DNA of 23,390 bases from DASPJR01 sp035628505 (GTDB taxonomy: Bacteria > Planctomycetota > SZUA-567 > H5-PLA8), in assembly GCA_035628505.1 (NCBI GenBank), contig DASPJR010000126.1, positions 1-23,390 on the forward strand, read 5' to 3'. The notes beneath the pieces are model-generated. The model saw only the letters and a list, made by a program, of their open reading frames with translations, was not told where the DNA came from and did not search any database. This document shows positions 12,247-20,112 of the stretch, piece after piece (the stretch's first letter is position 1; each line of letters opens with the position of its first letter). Made by a program: the position numbers and the translations under genes.

Positions 12247-15135
12247 ATGTCTACTCCAGGCGCCAGTGCCGGCGGTCCACGAACCGTGCTAGCGCCCTTC
12301 TTTCTCGCCAGCCAGATAATGCTGCTGCTCCACTGTTGCAGTGCGCACTCAGCCGCCGGCGACACCACCGCCGACCGCGTGCTCGGACAGGCCAACTTCA
12401 CCACCGCGAATACCGGCCTGACCTCGTCCACGTTTAATTATCCCTGGCACGCGGCCATTCATGCCAGCAGCGGCCGTCTTTATGTCGTCGATAAAAACAA
12501 TCACCGCGTGCTGAGCTGGCCCGACGCCGCTACATTTTCGAATGGTGCGGCTGCCGATAAAGTTTTCGGACAGAACGGCTCGTTCACGTCCGCGATCTCC
12601 AATAACAATGGCTTGTCCGCCAGCAGCCTGAACGCCCCGCTGGGAATCGCTGTCGATGCGAACGGTAATCTGTACATTGCTGACTCCGGCAATAACCGCG
12701 TGCTCATTTATGACAATCCCGGTACGAACGACACCATTGCCGACCGCGTGCTGGGCCAGGCCAATTTCATCAGCGCCAATGCCAACGTCGGCGGCCGCAG
12801 TGCCAGCTCGCTATCAACACCCTCCGGGTTGTGCGTTGATGCATCAGGAAATCTTTTCGTCTGCGACCGCGATAACGCGCGCGTCCTCAAATTCAGTGCT
12901 CCTATTACGACGAACAAAGCGGCAAGCATGGTCTTCGGCCAGGGCGGCTCATTCAGTACAGCCGTAGCAGGTGCCGGAGCGGGCGGACTCAGCGGGCCTG
13001 AAAGTGTCGCTGTAGACGCCGGTGGAAATGTGTTCGTTGCGGATACGGCTAACAACCGCGTACTGATGTTCAATACTCCTGCCGCAACCGACACGCTCGC
13101 CGATCGTGTATTCGGGCAGCCTGATTTCAACACGACCACAGGCGGCGTGACGGCGAGCAAGTTGTCGATACCGTACTCGGTGGCGGTGGATGCCAATGGT
13201 ACGCTGTACGTCGCCGATCGCGCAAATTCCCGGGTGCTGGCTTTCTTCTTCGCCGCCGATAACGATACGATTGCCGACGTGGTTTTCGGGCAACCGAATT
13301 TCACGTCGGGCTCGCCCAATGCGGGCGGCGGAGCTACCTGCAGCGAGAACACGCTCGCGGGCCCGCGCGGCGTGGCGCTCGATGGGAGCCGCAGCGTTTA
13401 CATTGTCGACAGCGACAATATCCGCCTGCTCGGATTCGATACGCCGTTCTCAAATCCAGCGCCTGCTATTTCAGCGCTTAATCCGCAATCGGTAACGGCG
13501 GGCGGTAGCGCGTTTGAACTAACGGTGAGCGGCTCGGCTTTTGTCCGGAGTTCGGTCGTAAAGCTGAATGGCTCTATCCGCAATACGACATTTGTTTCAT
13601 CTTCCGAGCTCAAGGCATTCATCACTTCGAATGATATTGCGGCGGCCGGCACAGCAAACATCACGGTGTTCACGGACGCGCCTGGCGGCGGAACGTCCTC
13701 CGCGATGTCTTTCAGCATCGAAAACCCCGTTCCCGCGATCGCGGGGCTGACACCATCCTCGGCTGATGCGGGCAGTTCTGCTTTCACGCAGACCATCGAT
13801 GGCAGCAACTTCACTTCGAACTCGAGCGCCGCATGGAACGGCTCGGCAAAAACAGTGACCTTCGTCTCAGCGATGCGTATCACCATTCCCATCACAGCGG
13901 CCGACCTCGCGGCGGGCGGTGCATTCTCCGTCACCGTCAGCAATCCCGCGCCAGGCGGAGGGACATCTCCGCCGGCATCGTTTACGGTGAATAATCCCCT
14001 TCCGGCGCTCAGCAGCATCTCTCCCAATTCAGCGAGTGCCGGCGGCGGCGCATTCACGCTGACTGTGAACGGCTCGAACTTCATTAGTGGCGTTTCTGTG
14101 GTCCGCTGGGATGGAACAGATCGTGCGACGACGTTCGTTTCGAGCAGCCAGTTGACGGCGGCCATTTCTGCTGAAGACATTGCCACTGAAGGCTCATCCA
14201 GCGTGAGCGTCTACAACCCCGCTCCGGCTGGCGGAACCTCGGCCGCGGCAACCTTCCTGCGCCAGGCAGCGGGAAGCGGCGCGGTGCCAGCGATCACAAG
14301 CCCGCTGAGTGCTTCTGGAGCCCCTGGCAAAGCGTTCAGCTATGCCATCACGGCGTCGAACAATCCAACATCGTTCGACGCGGTCGGCCTCCCGGATGGG
14401 TTAAGTCTGAACACGTCGACGGGAGTTATCTCCGGATCACCTGCCGCTGAAGGCACCTATGAGATCACGATCAGCGCGATGAACAGCAGCGGAAAAGGTT
14501 CGGCCACACTGAGCCTTTCGGTAAAACCCGGCGGCGATGCGCCCGGTCCGACAAGCACCGGAAGCAAGAGCAACGCCGACGCTGACGGCGACGGTTTCCC
14601 CGACGAGATCGAGGCCGCGTTGAGTTCGGATGCAAATAGTACCGACGCGACGCCGTTTGGCGGTTCGAATGCCGGAACGCCGCTGGACCTGATTGTCTCG
14701 AAGCTTTCTGTGAAACTCAATTTCGCCAAGCCGGGAACAAGCGACACCATCCAGGTAAGCGGGACGATTCCAGTGCCTGAGGGCTTTGCCGTACTGGGTC
14801 AGCCGTTCGTGATAAGCGTCGGAGGCGTCGTCCGGGCTTTTCACCTGAATGAAAAAGGTGCTGATACGCTCGGCAACGACGGCGTCAAGCTGAGCGTGAA
14901 AGCACGCAAGAACTTCGTTGAAGCTCAGCTCGCGCGTTATACGGTCAAGTTCAACAAGGGCGCTTTTGCAGAGGCGCTGACCGATGAAGGCCTTGCCGAC
15001 GCAAACCTTGATTCGGTTGCCTTGCGCCTGCCGGTGATTATCGTTTTTAATCAGAAACTTTTCCGAGTCGACCCGCTGCTGCTTTATTCGGCGCGTGCCG
15101 GCAAGCTCGGAAAGACGACTCAGCCGCGAAAGTGA
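12247..15135 (+). CDS. Secreted NHL-propeller protein with IPT-like and putative-Ig domains
   Basis: A 962-residue exported protein. Residues about 14-38 look like a signal peptide. Six NHL blades follow (about 66-400), each with a strand like LYIADSGNNRVL (79, 142, 203, 262, 320 and 384) and an ADRVLGQANF-like linker, enough for a closed six-bladed propeller. Then come three IPT/TIG-like domains (about 404-665), each opening with NPxPAI..LxPxSA, a He_PIG-type immunoglobulin domain (about 678-757, GLPDGLSLNTSTGVISG), a calcium-binding-like DADGDGFPDEIE, and a C-terminal domain of about 170 residues that I do not recognise. A role in binding surface or extracellular ligands is an inference. 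AAGGA lies 5 nt before the ATG. Confidence 0.88.
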   Translation: MSTPGASAGGPRTVLAPFFLASQIMLLLHCCSAHSAAGDTTADRVLGQANFTTANTGLTSSTFNYPWHAAIHASSGRLYVVDKNNHRVLSWPDAATFSNGAAADKVFGQNGSFTSAISNNNGLSASSLNAPLGIAVDANGNLYIADSGNNRVLIYDNPGTNDTIADRVLGQANFISANANVGGRSASSLSTPSGLCVDASGNLFVCDRDNARVLKFSAPITTNKAASMVFGQGGSFSTAVAGAGAGGLSGPESVAVDAGGNVFVADTANNRVLMFNTPAATDTLADRVFGQPDFNTTTGGVTASKLSIPYSVAVDANGTLYVADRANSRVLAFFFAADNDTIADVVFGQPNFTSGSPNAGGGATCSENTLAGPRGVALDGSRSVYIVDSDNIRLLGFDTPFSNPAPAISALNPQSVTAGGSAFELTVSGSAFVRSSVVKLNGSIRNTTFVSSSELKAFITSNDIAAAGTANITVFTDAPGGGTSSAMSFSIENPVPAIAGLTPSSADAGSSAFTQTIDGSNFTSNSSAAWNGSAKTVTFVSAMRITIPITAADLAAGGAFSVTVSNPAPGGGTSPPASFTVNNPLPALSSISPNSASAGGGAFTLTVNGSNFISGVSVVRWDGTDRATTFVSSSQLTAAISAEDIATEGSSSVSVYNPAPAGGTSAAATFLRQAAGSGAVPAITSPLSASGAPGKAFSYAITASNNPTSFDAVGLPDGLSLNTSTGVISGSPAAEGTYEITISAMNSSGKGSATLSLSVKPGGDAPGPTSTGSKSNADADGDGFPDEIEAALSSDANSTDATPFGGSNAGTPLDLIVSKLSVKLNFAKPGTSDTIQVSGTIPVPEGFAVLGQPFVISVGGVVRAFHLNEKGADTLGNDGVKLSVKARKNFVEAQLARYTVKFNKGAFAEALTDEGLADANLDSVALRLPVIIVFNQKLFRVDPLLLYSARAGKLGKTTQPRK

Positions 15136-15149
15136 TTCAGGAGCACGCC

Positions 15150-15623
15150 ATGCCGCGAGACGCCGCTGTCAGCAGACTCATTGATTCCCTGCACGAAACG
15201 CTGAAATATTTCGATCAGCCTGTCGCCACGATGGAACGCTCCTATGGACCGGGAAAATGGACTCTGCGCGAAATTCTCGTCCATCTGTCCGACACCGAGA
15301 CGGTGCTCCTCGACCGCCTGCGCCGCCTGGCCGCCGAAGAAAAACCGCTCCTGACTGCCTTCGACGAGAACCGCTGGGCCTCCACCCTCTTTTATAAGCA
15401 GCGCGACCTAAACCTGGCGCGCGCGCAATTCGAGGCAGCGCGGCGCGGCATCATTGAGCTGGTGCGCACGCTGCCGGACTCGTTCGATTCAAAAACGGGA
15501 ATGCATTCTGAAGCCGGCCCCCTGACATTCGGACAGATGCTTGAAAAAGTCGGATCACACAACGTTCATCATCTCGAACAGATCAAGGCCATTGCAGAAG
15601 GCCGAACGTGGTTGAAACAGTAG
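15150..15623 (+). CDS. DinB-family putative metal-dependent protein
   Basis: A 157-residue four-helix-bundle protein of the DinB/YfiT superfamily. Visible signs are the WTLREILVHLSDTE helix with His45, and the C-terminal HNVHHLEQ helix with His137 and His141, the three-His metal site of the family. The GKWTLREIL opening and R-W stretch fit too. Members include thiol transferases and damage-induced proteins, so the reaction is not predictable. The frame is open from a GTG at 15132, which overlaps the previous stop; CAGGAG lies just before ATG 15150, which I choose. The preceding gene ends 14 nt upstream, so translation is probably linked. Confidence 0.88.
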   Translation: MPRDAAVSRLIDSLHETLKYFDQPVATMERSYGPGKWTLREILVHLSDTETVLLDRLRRLAAEEKPLLTAFDENRWASTLFYKQRDLNLARAQFEAARRGIIELVRTLPDSFDSKTGMHSEAGPLTFGQMLEKVGSHNVHHLEQIKAIAEGRTWLKQ

Positions 15624-15650
15624 AGGCGAGTTTTCGGGACAGGTGACAGC

Positions 15651-16010
15651 ATGTTTTTTGCATTCTTCAGAAATATCGGCCTGCCCGAACTGCTGATCCT
15701 GGCCTTTATCATTTTCCTGTTCAGCAGGACCTTTGCACGAAGAGCTGGCAACACTATCGGCCAGCTCAAGGGCGCGATCAACGGCGATCGCCCTCCAGCT
15801 CCGTCACCTCCGCGGAGCGAGCGCGAGGTTTGCCTTGAGACGCTTGAACTGCCTGCCACGGCGACGCCCGAACAGATTCGTCAGGCCTATCGCGAGCTGG
15901 TCAAGGTGTGGCACCCTGACCGCTTTTCCGAAGCCAGTCTCAAGGCGCGCGCTGAAGAAAAATTAAAAGAAATCAACACCGCGTATGAAAAGCTGGAACG
16001 TACGTTTTAA
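15651..16010 (+). CDS. Membrane-anchored J-domain protein with a TatA-like N-terminus
   Basis: A 119-residue protein. Residues 7-46 look like TatA/MttA: IGLPELLILAFIIFLF (9-24) as a short membrane helix, then an amphipathic SRTFARRAGNTIGQLKGAI, with Ser25 where TatA usually has Gly of its FG hinge. A Pro-rich linker (48-55) leads to a J-domain (about 57-119) with the HPD motif at 88-90 in VKVWHPDRF and the final EINTAYEKL helix. J-domains stimulate the ATPase of DnaK-type chaperones, so this would bring Hsp70 to the inner membrane. TatA-like function is an inference. It lies 27 nt after DinB and 29 nt before the signal peptidase gene. Confidence 0.85.
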   Translation: MFFAFFRNIGLPELLILAFIIFLFSRTFARRAGNTIGQLKGAINGDRPPAPSPPRSEREVCLETLELPATATPEQIRQAYRELVKVWHPDRFSEASLKARAEEKLKEINTAYEKLERTF

Positions 16011-16039
16011 TTGAATCGGATTCCAACCAAGAGGCTGCG

Positions 16040-17119
16040 GTGAACAAAGAGCCCGGACTGGCATGCCTTCTCTCCATGGTGTTGCCCGGCGCGGGACAAT
16101 TCTATTCTGGTCGGCTCACGCGCGGTCTGCTGCTGGGGCTCACCACATTCGGCTGCTTCGGCTTTGGATTTTATCTGCTGTGCAGCCCAGCCGGAAACGT
16201 TTCGCTGGCGCTCGGTCTGATTGCAGCGCAATTCGGCGTGTGGGCCTTCAGCTGCTTTGATGCGCATCGCTGCGCGCGCGAACTGAATTCCGCCGAGCAG
16301 GAAGCGGAGCGGGGGATGAGCAAAGACCCCTGGATTGCTGTCCTGCTGTCAGTGCTTATTCCCGGCCTCGGTCATCTTTACCTGCGCCGCTGGGTTCTAG
16401 GATTCTTCTGTTTGATTCTACTCATCCCAATGGCGCTGCTGCTGGAAGGAATTCAAGAAACGCTGGGGGAAGCTGTCCTGGCACAGGCCGCTACTTTCAT
16501 CGTCTCGCTGATTTTTCAAACAGGATTCGCGTTGTGGGCTTACCACGTCACTGCAGCGCACAAGCGGCCGATTTTAGCGGCGGCAAAAATCATCGTCGCG
16601 ATCGTGTGCTTCAGTACAGCCTCTGTGCACGCGCTTCAGCATGTCCGGCAGAACAGCGTCGAGCCCTTCCGAATCCCGTCGGGCAGCATGATCCCGCTGT
16701 TCATGCCAGGCGACCGAATTCTCGTCCGTAAAAGCCAGCCTCTTCCGCCTCGTGGAAGTATCGTCGTCTTTTACCGGCCCGATGTTGAGGAGACGCTGTA
16801 TATCAAGCGCCTTGTTGCATTCGGCGGAGAGACAATCGAAATCCAGCGCGACGGCCGCTTGTGTATTAATGGCGTCGTCTTGAGTGATCCGCCTTTTGAC
16901 ACGCTGCGTTATGAACAGCAGGGCGAGCACGCGCTTGCTGGAAGTCCGTTCTTCGTTCCTGAAAATACAATCTTCTGCCTGGGAGATAACACAGCCAGAA
17001 GTTATGACAGCCGTTTCTTTGGTGAGATCCCGTCGACCTTATTTCACGGAGTGGCCTACAAAATCTGGTGGCCGCTTGATCGGGCGCGAGCACTCGATGC
17101 GCCGGCGCCGAGCCGGTAG
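16040..17119 (+). CDS. lepB: Signal peptidase I with two N-terminal PGxGxxY membrane modules
   Basis: Removes signal peptides from exported proteins at the outer face of the inner membrane. Residues about 205-350 are the S26 peptidase: PSGSM with nucleophile Ser216, general base Lys256 in YIKRLVAFGG, and the box E GDNTARSYDSR (315-325). In front lie two related membrane modules, SMVLPGAGQFYSG (12-24) and SVLIPGLGHLYLR (104-116), each with a PGxGxxY turn and paired hydrophobic helices, similar to TM2-like or signal-peptidase-associated domains. The total of 359 residues is long for the family because of them. The start is a GTG at 16040 with AGAGG 5 nt upstream. It is 29 nt from the J-protein gene and 21 nt from rlmN. 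Confidence 0.92.
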   Translation: MNKEPGLACLLSMVLPGAGQFYSGRLTRGLLLGLTTFGCFGFGFYLLCSPAGNVSLALGLIAAQFGVWAFSCFDAHRCARELNSAEQEAERGMSKDPWIAVLLSVLIPGLGHLYLRRWVLGFFCLILLIPMALLLEGIQETLGEAVLAQAATFIVSLIFQTGFALWAYHVTAAHKRPILAAAKIIVAIVCFSTASVHALQHVRQNSVEPFRIPSGSMIPLFMPGDRILVRKSQPLPPRGSIVVFYRPDVEETLYIKRLVAFGGETIEIQRDGRLCINGVVLSDPPFDTLRYEQQGEHALAGSPFFVPENTIFCLGDNTARSYDSRFFGEIPSTLFHGVAYKIWWPLDRARALDAPAPSR

Positions 17120-17140
17120 CAATCGCGCCCTCGAAGCGGT

Positions 17141-18205
17141 ATGATGAGCCGCATGCAGGCGCTGAGCGACTTTACCACTGACACACTGAGCGAGACCTTC
17201 CGCAACTGGGGCGTAAAGCCTTCGCACGCGGCGCGTCTGCTTCATGCGTACTACGCCAGCGGCGGCCGGCCGGATCTCTCTTCGCTCCGGCTGGGTGTGG
17301 CTCTCTCGGCGCGGCTCGAACGCGAAATTCCGCTACGCCAGTCAAACATTCTCTCGCGCGCCCATAGCGCCGACGGAACGCTCAAGCTGCTGGTCGGGTT
17401 CGAACGCGGCGGCGCGGTCGAAGCAGTCCTAATGGGCACGAATTATCCCGAAAGGGCTGCCGGGTGCATCTCTTCCCAGATCGGCTGTGCCATGGGCTGC
17501 GATTTCTGCGCGAGCACCAAACGCGGACTCGAACGCAATCTCGAAGCCGGCGAAATGGTCGAACAATTTCTGCATCTTCGCGAGCAGGCGCTGCTCAGCG
17601 GCCGGCGGCTGGCGACGCTTGTTTTCATGGGCATGGGCGAACCGCTGCAGAACTACGATAATCTCGTCGCCGCGATCGAACGCATCGCCGGAGAAGGCCT
17701 TGGCGCGCTGGGCGGCAAACAGATATCCGTTTCGACCGTCGGCATCGTTCCAGGCATTCGCCGGCTGGCAGAAGCCAACCTGAAAGTCACGCTCGCTCTT
17801 TCGCTGCATGCTCCCGACGACGAAACGCGTTCGAAAATCGTGCCGATGAATCGTCGCTATCCGGTGCAGGAGATCATTGCGGCCGCCAAGTATTTCCTTG
17901 AGACAACCGGCCGCATCACCAACATCGAATACTGCATCCTCGACGGCGTGAACGACTCGGACGATCACGCGCACAAGCTCGCCGAGCTTCTCCGCGGCTT
18001 CCGCACGCACCTGAATATCATTCCGTACAACTCCATCGGCACATCGCTTACGGGAGTTGTTTACCGGCAGCCTTCCACCGAGCGCATCCAGCGCTTCGTC
18101 TCGATTCTACGCGAACAGCGCATCGCCACGCATCTGCGCCGCACGCGCGGGGACGACGTGAATGCCGCCTGTGGACAGCTGCGGGAAATCGCGGTTGGGA
18201 GTTAG
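17141..18205 (+). CDS. rlmN: 23S rRNA/tRNA adenine-C2 methyltransferase RlmN (radical SAM)
   Basis: Methylates C2 of A2503 in 23S rRNA and A37 in some tRNAs, in the cytoplasm. The radical-SAM cluster motif CAMGCDFC gives Cys116, Cys120 and Cys123 after SSQIG, and GMGEPLQNYDN (about 163-173) is the SAM-contacting loop. LSLHAPDDETRSKIVPMNR and IPYNS are typical of RlmN. The methyl-accepting Cys344 is in the C-terminal NAACGQL, so both key cysteines are present. The 354-residue length is normal. The start is ATG 17141 or 17144, both with weak ribosome binding sites. The gene ends at the first bases of a palindrome shared with clpS. Confidence 0.95.
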   Translation: MMSRMQALSDFTTDTLSETFRNWGVKPSHAARLLHAYYASGGRPDLSSLRLGVALSARLEREIPLRQSNILSRAHSADGTLKLLVGFERGGAVEAVLMGTNYPERAAGCISSQIGCAMGCDFCASTKRGLERNLEAGEMVEQFLHLREQALLSGRRLATLVFMGMGEPLQNYDNLVAAIERIAGEGLGALGGKQISVSTVGIVPGIRRLAEANLKVTLALSLHAPDDETRSKIVPMNRRYPVQEIIAAAKYFLETTGRITNIEYCILDGVNDSDDHAHKLAELLRGFRTHLNIIPYNSIGTSLTGVVYRQPSTERIQRFVSILREQRIATHLRRTRGDDVNAACGQLREIAVGS

Positions 18206-18286
18206 CTGCTGGCTCTTGGCTCTTGGCTTCGCTGCATGGCGTGGCTGTTAAGCGCTAAAAGCCACGAGCCAAGAGCCGCTGTTAAG
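18202..18286. repeat. GGCTCTTGGCTC palindrome between convergent rlmN and clpS
   Basis: GGCTCTTGGCTCTTGGCT (18211-18228) matches the reverse complement of 18260-18277 at 17 of 18 positions, and the similarity continues outward to TTAGCTGC/TTAACAGC at the two ends. The stop codon of rlmN (18203-18205) and that of clpS (18282-18284) both lie in the outer parts of the arms. It probably serves as a two-way transcription end and looks like a dispersed palindrome family. Confidence 0.85.
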
Positions 18287-18644
18287 CCGGCTCAATCGTG
18301 AATGTCAGCGGGTATTTGTTCGTGCGCGCGATCGAATGCGCCTGATCCACGCGCAGTTCGGCCTGCTCCAGTGGAAGAACCGTCACCAGCGCAACCGAGC
18401 TGTTGTGCGCCAGCAGCATGATGTCCATCGCTTCCTGCAACTCTTTCTTGAAAATATCGATGAGCACATAGACGACGAAGTCCATCGGCGTGACATCGTC
18501 GTTGTGGATGAGCACCTTGAATTGCGGCGTTAAGCGGGGTGTCTGATTGGTTTCAGTGCTGGTGACGACTCCAGGCTCGACAACCGCCGGTTCACCCGCT
18601 CCACTGGCCGCGTTCTTCACGTCCGCTTTCATGGTCTCCAGCAT
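18282..18644 (-). CDS. clpS: ClpS, N-degron adaptor of the Clp protease
   Basis: Hands proteins with N-terminal Leu, Phe, Tyr or Trp to ClpA/ClpC-ClpP for degradation. The core, residues about 41-120, has FKVLIHNDDVTPMDFVVYVL with Asn48, Asp49 and Asp50 and the conserved His80 (LLAHNSS), the residues that hold the N-terminal amino group of the degron. The later part (NSSVALVTVLPLEQAE) differs from the usual GVGVCGVYTYEVAE, so degron preference may differ. The N-terminal tail (1-40) is rich in Ala, Glu and Thr and long for the family. Start at 18644 or 18632 is open. No clp chaperone or protease gene is near. Confidence 0.9.
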   Translation of the reverse strand: MLETMKADVKNAASGAGEPAVVEPGVVTSTETNQTPRLTPQFKVLIHNDDVTPMDFVVYVLIDIFKKELQEAMDIMLLAHNSSVALVTVLPLEQAELRVDQAHSIARTNKYPLTFTIEPA

Positions 18645-18704
18645 AACCCTTGCAATGCGCGCGGCAGCAATGAAATTGCATTTTCATCCTCCGGCGGAGG
18701 GCGA

Positions 18705-19847
18705 TTACCGCTGCGCCTCAAGTTCCTGGCGGTTGCGCGACCACCACTGTTCCCACTGGCTGCGGCTATCGTCCCAGTCGGGGTGGCGGACGCCGTTCAG
18801 GCAGATCATCAGACCATTGCGTGCGATTTTTCTGCGGTCTCCGTTTTCGCGATGCAGATACTCGATCAGTCGCTCCGCGATAGCCGCACGCTCGGAGCCG
18901 CTCAGTGTCGAGCGCCACGTGCCGCGTTCGTCTTCATCGAAGCGTTTCGGATTTCCGCCGCAGGCTTCGACCATGCGATGGCGATCGCGTCCCTTGTCAC
19001 GCATCGGTGCTTCGCCTTCATCGTAGCGCTGGGCGTAGACATTTATCAGGAAAATGGCGGCATTGGCGCCCGTGCAGCGCGCGATCAGGCCCTCGATGTC
19101 GAGAATGTCGTCACGCAGCTCGCGGCTCGTGAACCAGCGTTCGGCCGGATACACGCCGGCATCGGGGCCTGAACGTTTGCGGCGAACAATGATTCCGCCC
19201 ACGTCCTTGGCGTAAGGAATCAGCACCGGACGCGCGACGTCATAGGCGGCGCGGTGCGTGTCAAATAGTCCGACGGCAGCGTCGGGATTCTGCGGCCCGG
19301 CGACTTCTTCCCACAGCGCTATCTTGACCGGCAGATCGATAGGGTCCAGGTAGGCCTCGGCGATCAGCTGATTGACGGCGGGGCGGAACTGACGCAGCTC
19401 GCGCCCGATCTCCGGCCGGTTCCCATGACGGTAGTCGCGGATCAGCTTCCGCAGCCGGTCCTGATCCGCCGCGGGCATTCTGTAGTTAAACACCGTGTAC
19501 GGATTCTCGCCGGCGGCGACTGTCGTGCGCGGCGCTGGAGCAGATGTCGCAGCCGAAGGGGCCGGAACGCTAGCTGGCGGCGGCGCCGCAGGCCGGCGCG
19601 GAGCTTCCGGAGCGATCGCGCCCGCCGGCAGCGCGAGTGTTCCGTCGGGGCCGATGTGTCGTTTCACGAATTCAGCCTGACGCGCAGTAAGCTGGCCGGC
19701 TTCGACGAAGACATTGATCTTGTCAGCCGTGAGCGGCTCAAGCCGGCGCAGCTGCGCCGCTTTAGCCGGATCGATAACCGGAGTCTCTTCAGCGGAAACC
19801 ACACTGCCCAGCAGGATGAACGCTAACAACGAAAAACAAACACGCAT
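18705..19847 (-). CDS. Secreted protein of unknown function
   Basis: A 380-residue product with a clear signal peptide (1-19, ending in VVSAEE). Residues about 25-72 are acidic and helical, 78-108 are Ala/Pro-rich, like a flexible linker, and the rest (about 113-380) is a globular, largely helical, Arg/Glu-rich part with DIEGLIARCTGANAAIFL and the end WDDSRSQWEQWWSRNRQEL. I do not recognise the family; a similar WxxWWxxN close is seen in uncharacterised planctomycete-type proteins. An excellent AAGGAGG site 8 nt before the ATG shows a well-translated gene. It is upstream of clpS in the same direction but separated by 60 nt, and divergent from iclR. Confidence 0.85.
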   Translation of the reverse strand: MRVCFSLLAFILLGSVVSAEETPVIDPAKAAQLRRLEPLTADKINVFVEAGQLTARQAEFVKRHIGPDGTLALPAGAIAPEAPRRPAAPPPASVPAPSAATSAPAPRTTVAAGENPYTVFNYRMPAADQDRLRKLIRDYRHGNRPEIGRELRQFRPAVNQLIAEAYLDPIDLPVKIALWEEVAGPQNPDAAVGLFDTHRAAYDVARPVLIPYAKDVGGIIVRRKRSGPDAGVYPAERWFTSRELRDDILDIEGLIARCTGANAAIFLINVYAQRYDEGEAPMRDKGRDRHRMVEACGGNPKRFDEDERGTWRSTLSGSERAAIAERLIEYLHRENGDRRKIARNGLMICLNGVRHPDWDDSRSQWEQWWSRNRQELEAQR

Positions 19848-20024
19848 TTAGAACGCCTCCTTTACTAGGGGTAAGACGTCCCGTACCCGCTCAGTCATTC
19901 AAAAAATTACTCGAGCGCGACCGATTGACAATCGTCTGCGTCTCTATCATCGGCTCTTTTCGCCTTACTCTCAAATAGCCGCACCCTTCCGGGGACAGGA
20001 GTAACCCAGCCACCTTTGCGCCAG

Positions 20025-20039
20025 CGGAATAAAATTCCA
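20025..20039. promoter_or_regulatory. IclR-type palindromic operator candidate
   Basis: CGGAATAAAATTCCA contains a perfect GGAAT-AAA-ATTCC inverted repeat. It agrees at 10 of 14 defined positions with the IclR consensus TGGAAATNATTTCCA. It lies about 75 bp before the iclR-like gene, where an autoregulatory site would be expected, and in the same intergenic region as the divergent hypothetical gene. Confidence 0.45.
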
Positions 20040-20112
20040 AAAAAAGTCGCGACATCTGGCGGGCTGAGCTGTATTCTATTAATGAAAACGCTTCCGGTAA
20101 TGGAAACTACGC

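Noticed and set aside
13398..14186. Minus-strand open frame of 262 codons inside the NHL/IPT gene
   Set aside because: It is the mirror of repeated IPT-like domains, which are clearly coded on the plus strand.
19925..19950. Sigma-70 promoter TTGACA...TATCAT for iclR
   Set aside because: The spacing is 14 nt, too short for a standard promoter, and it lies 160 nt before the gene.
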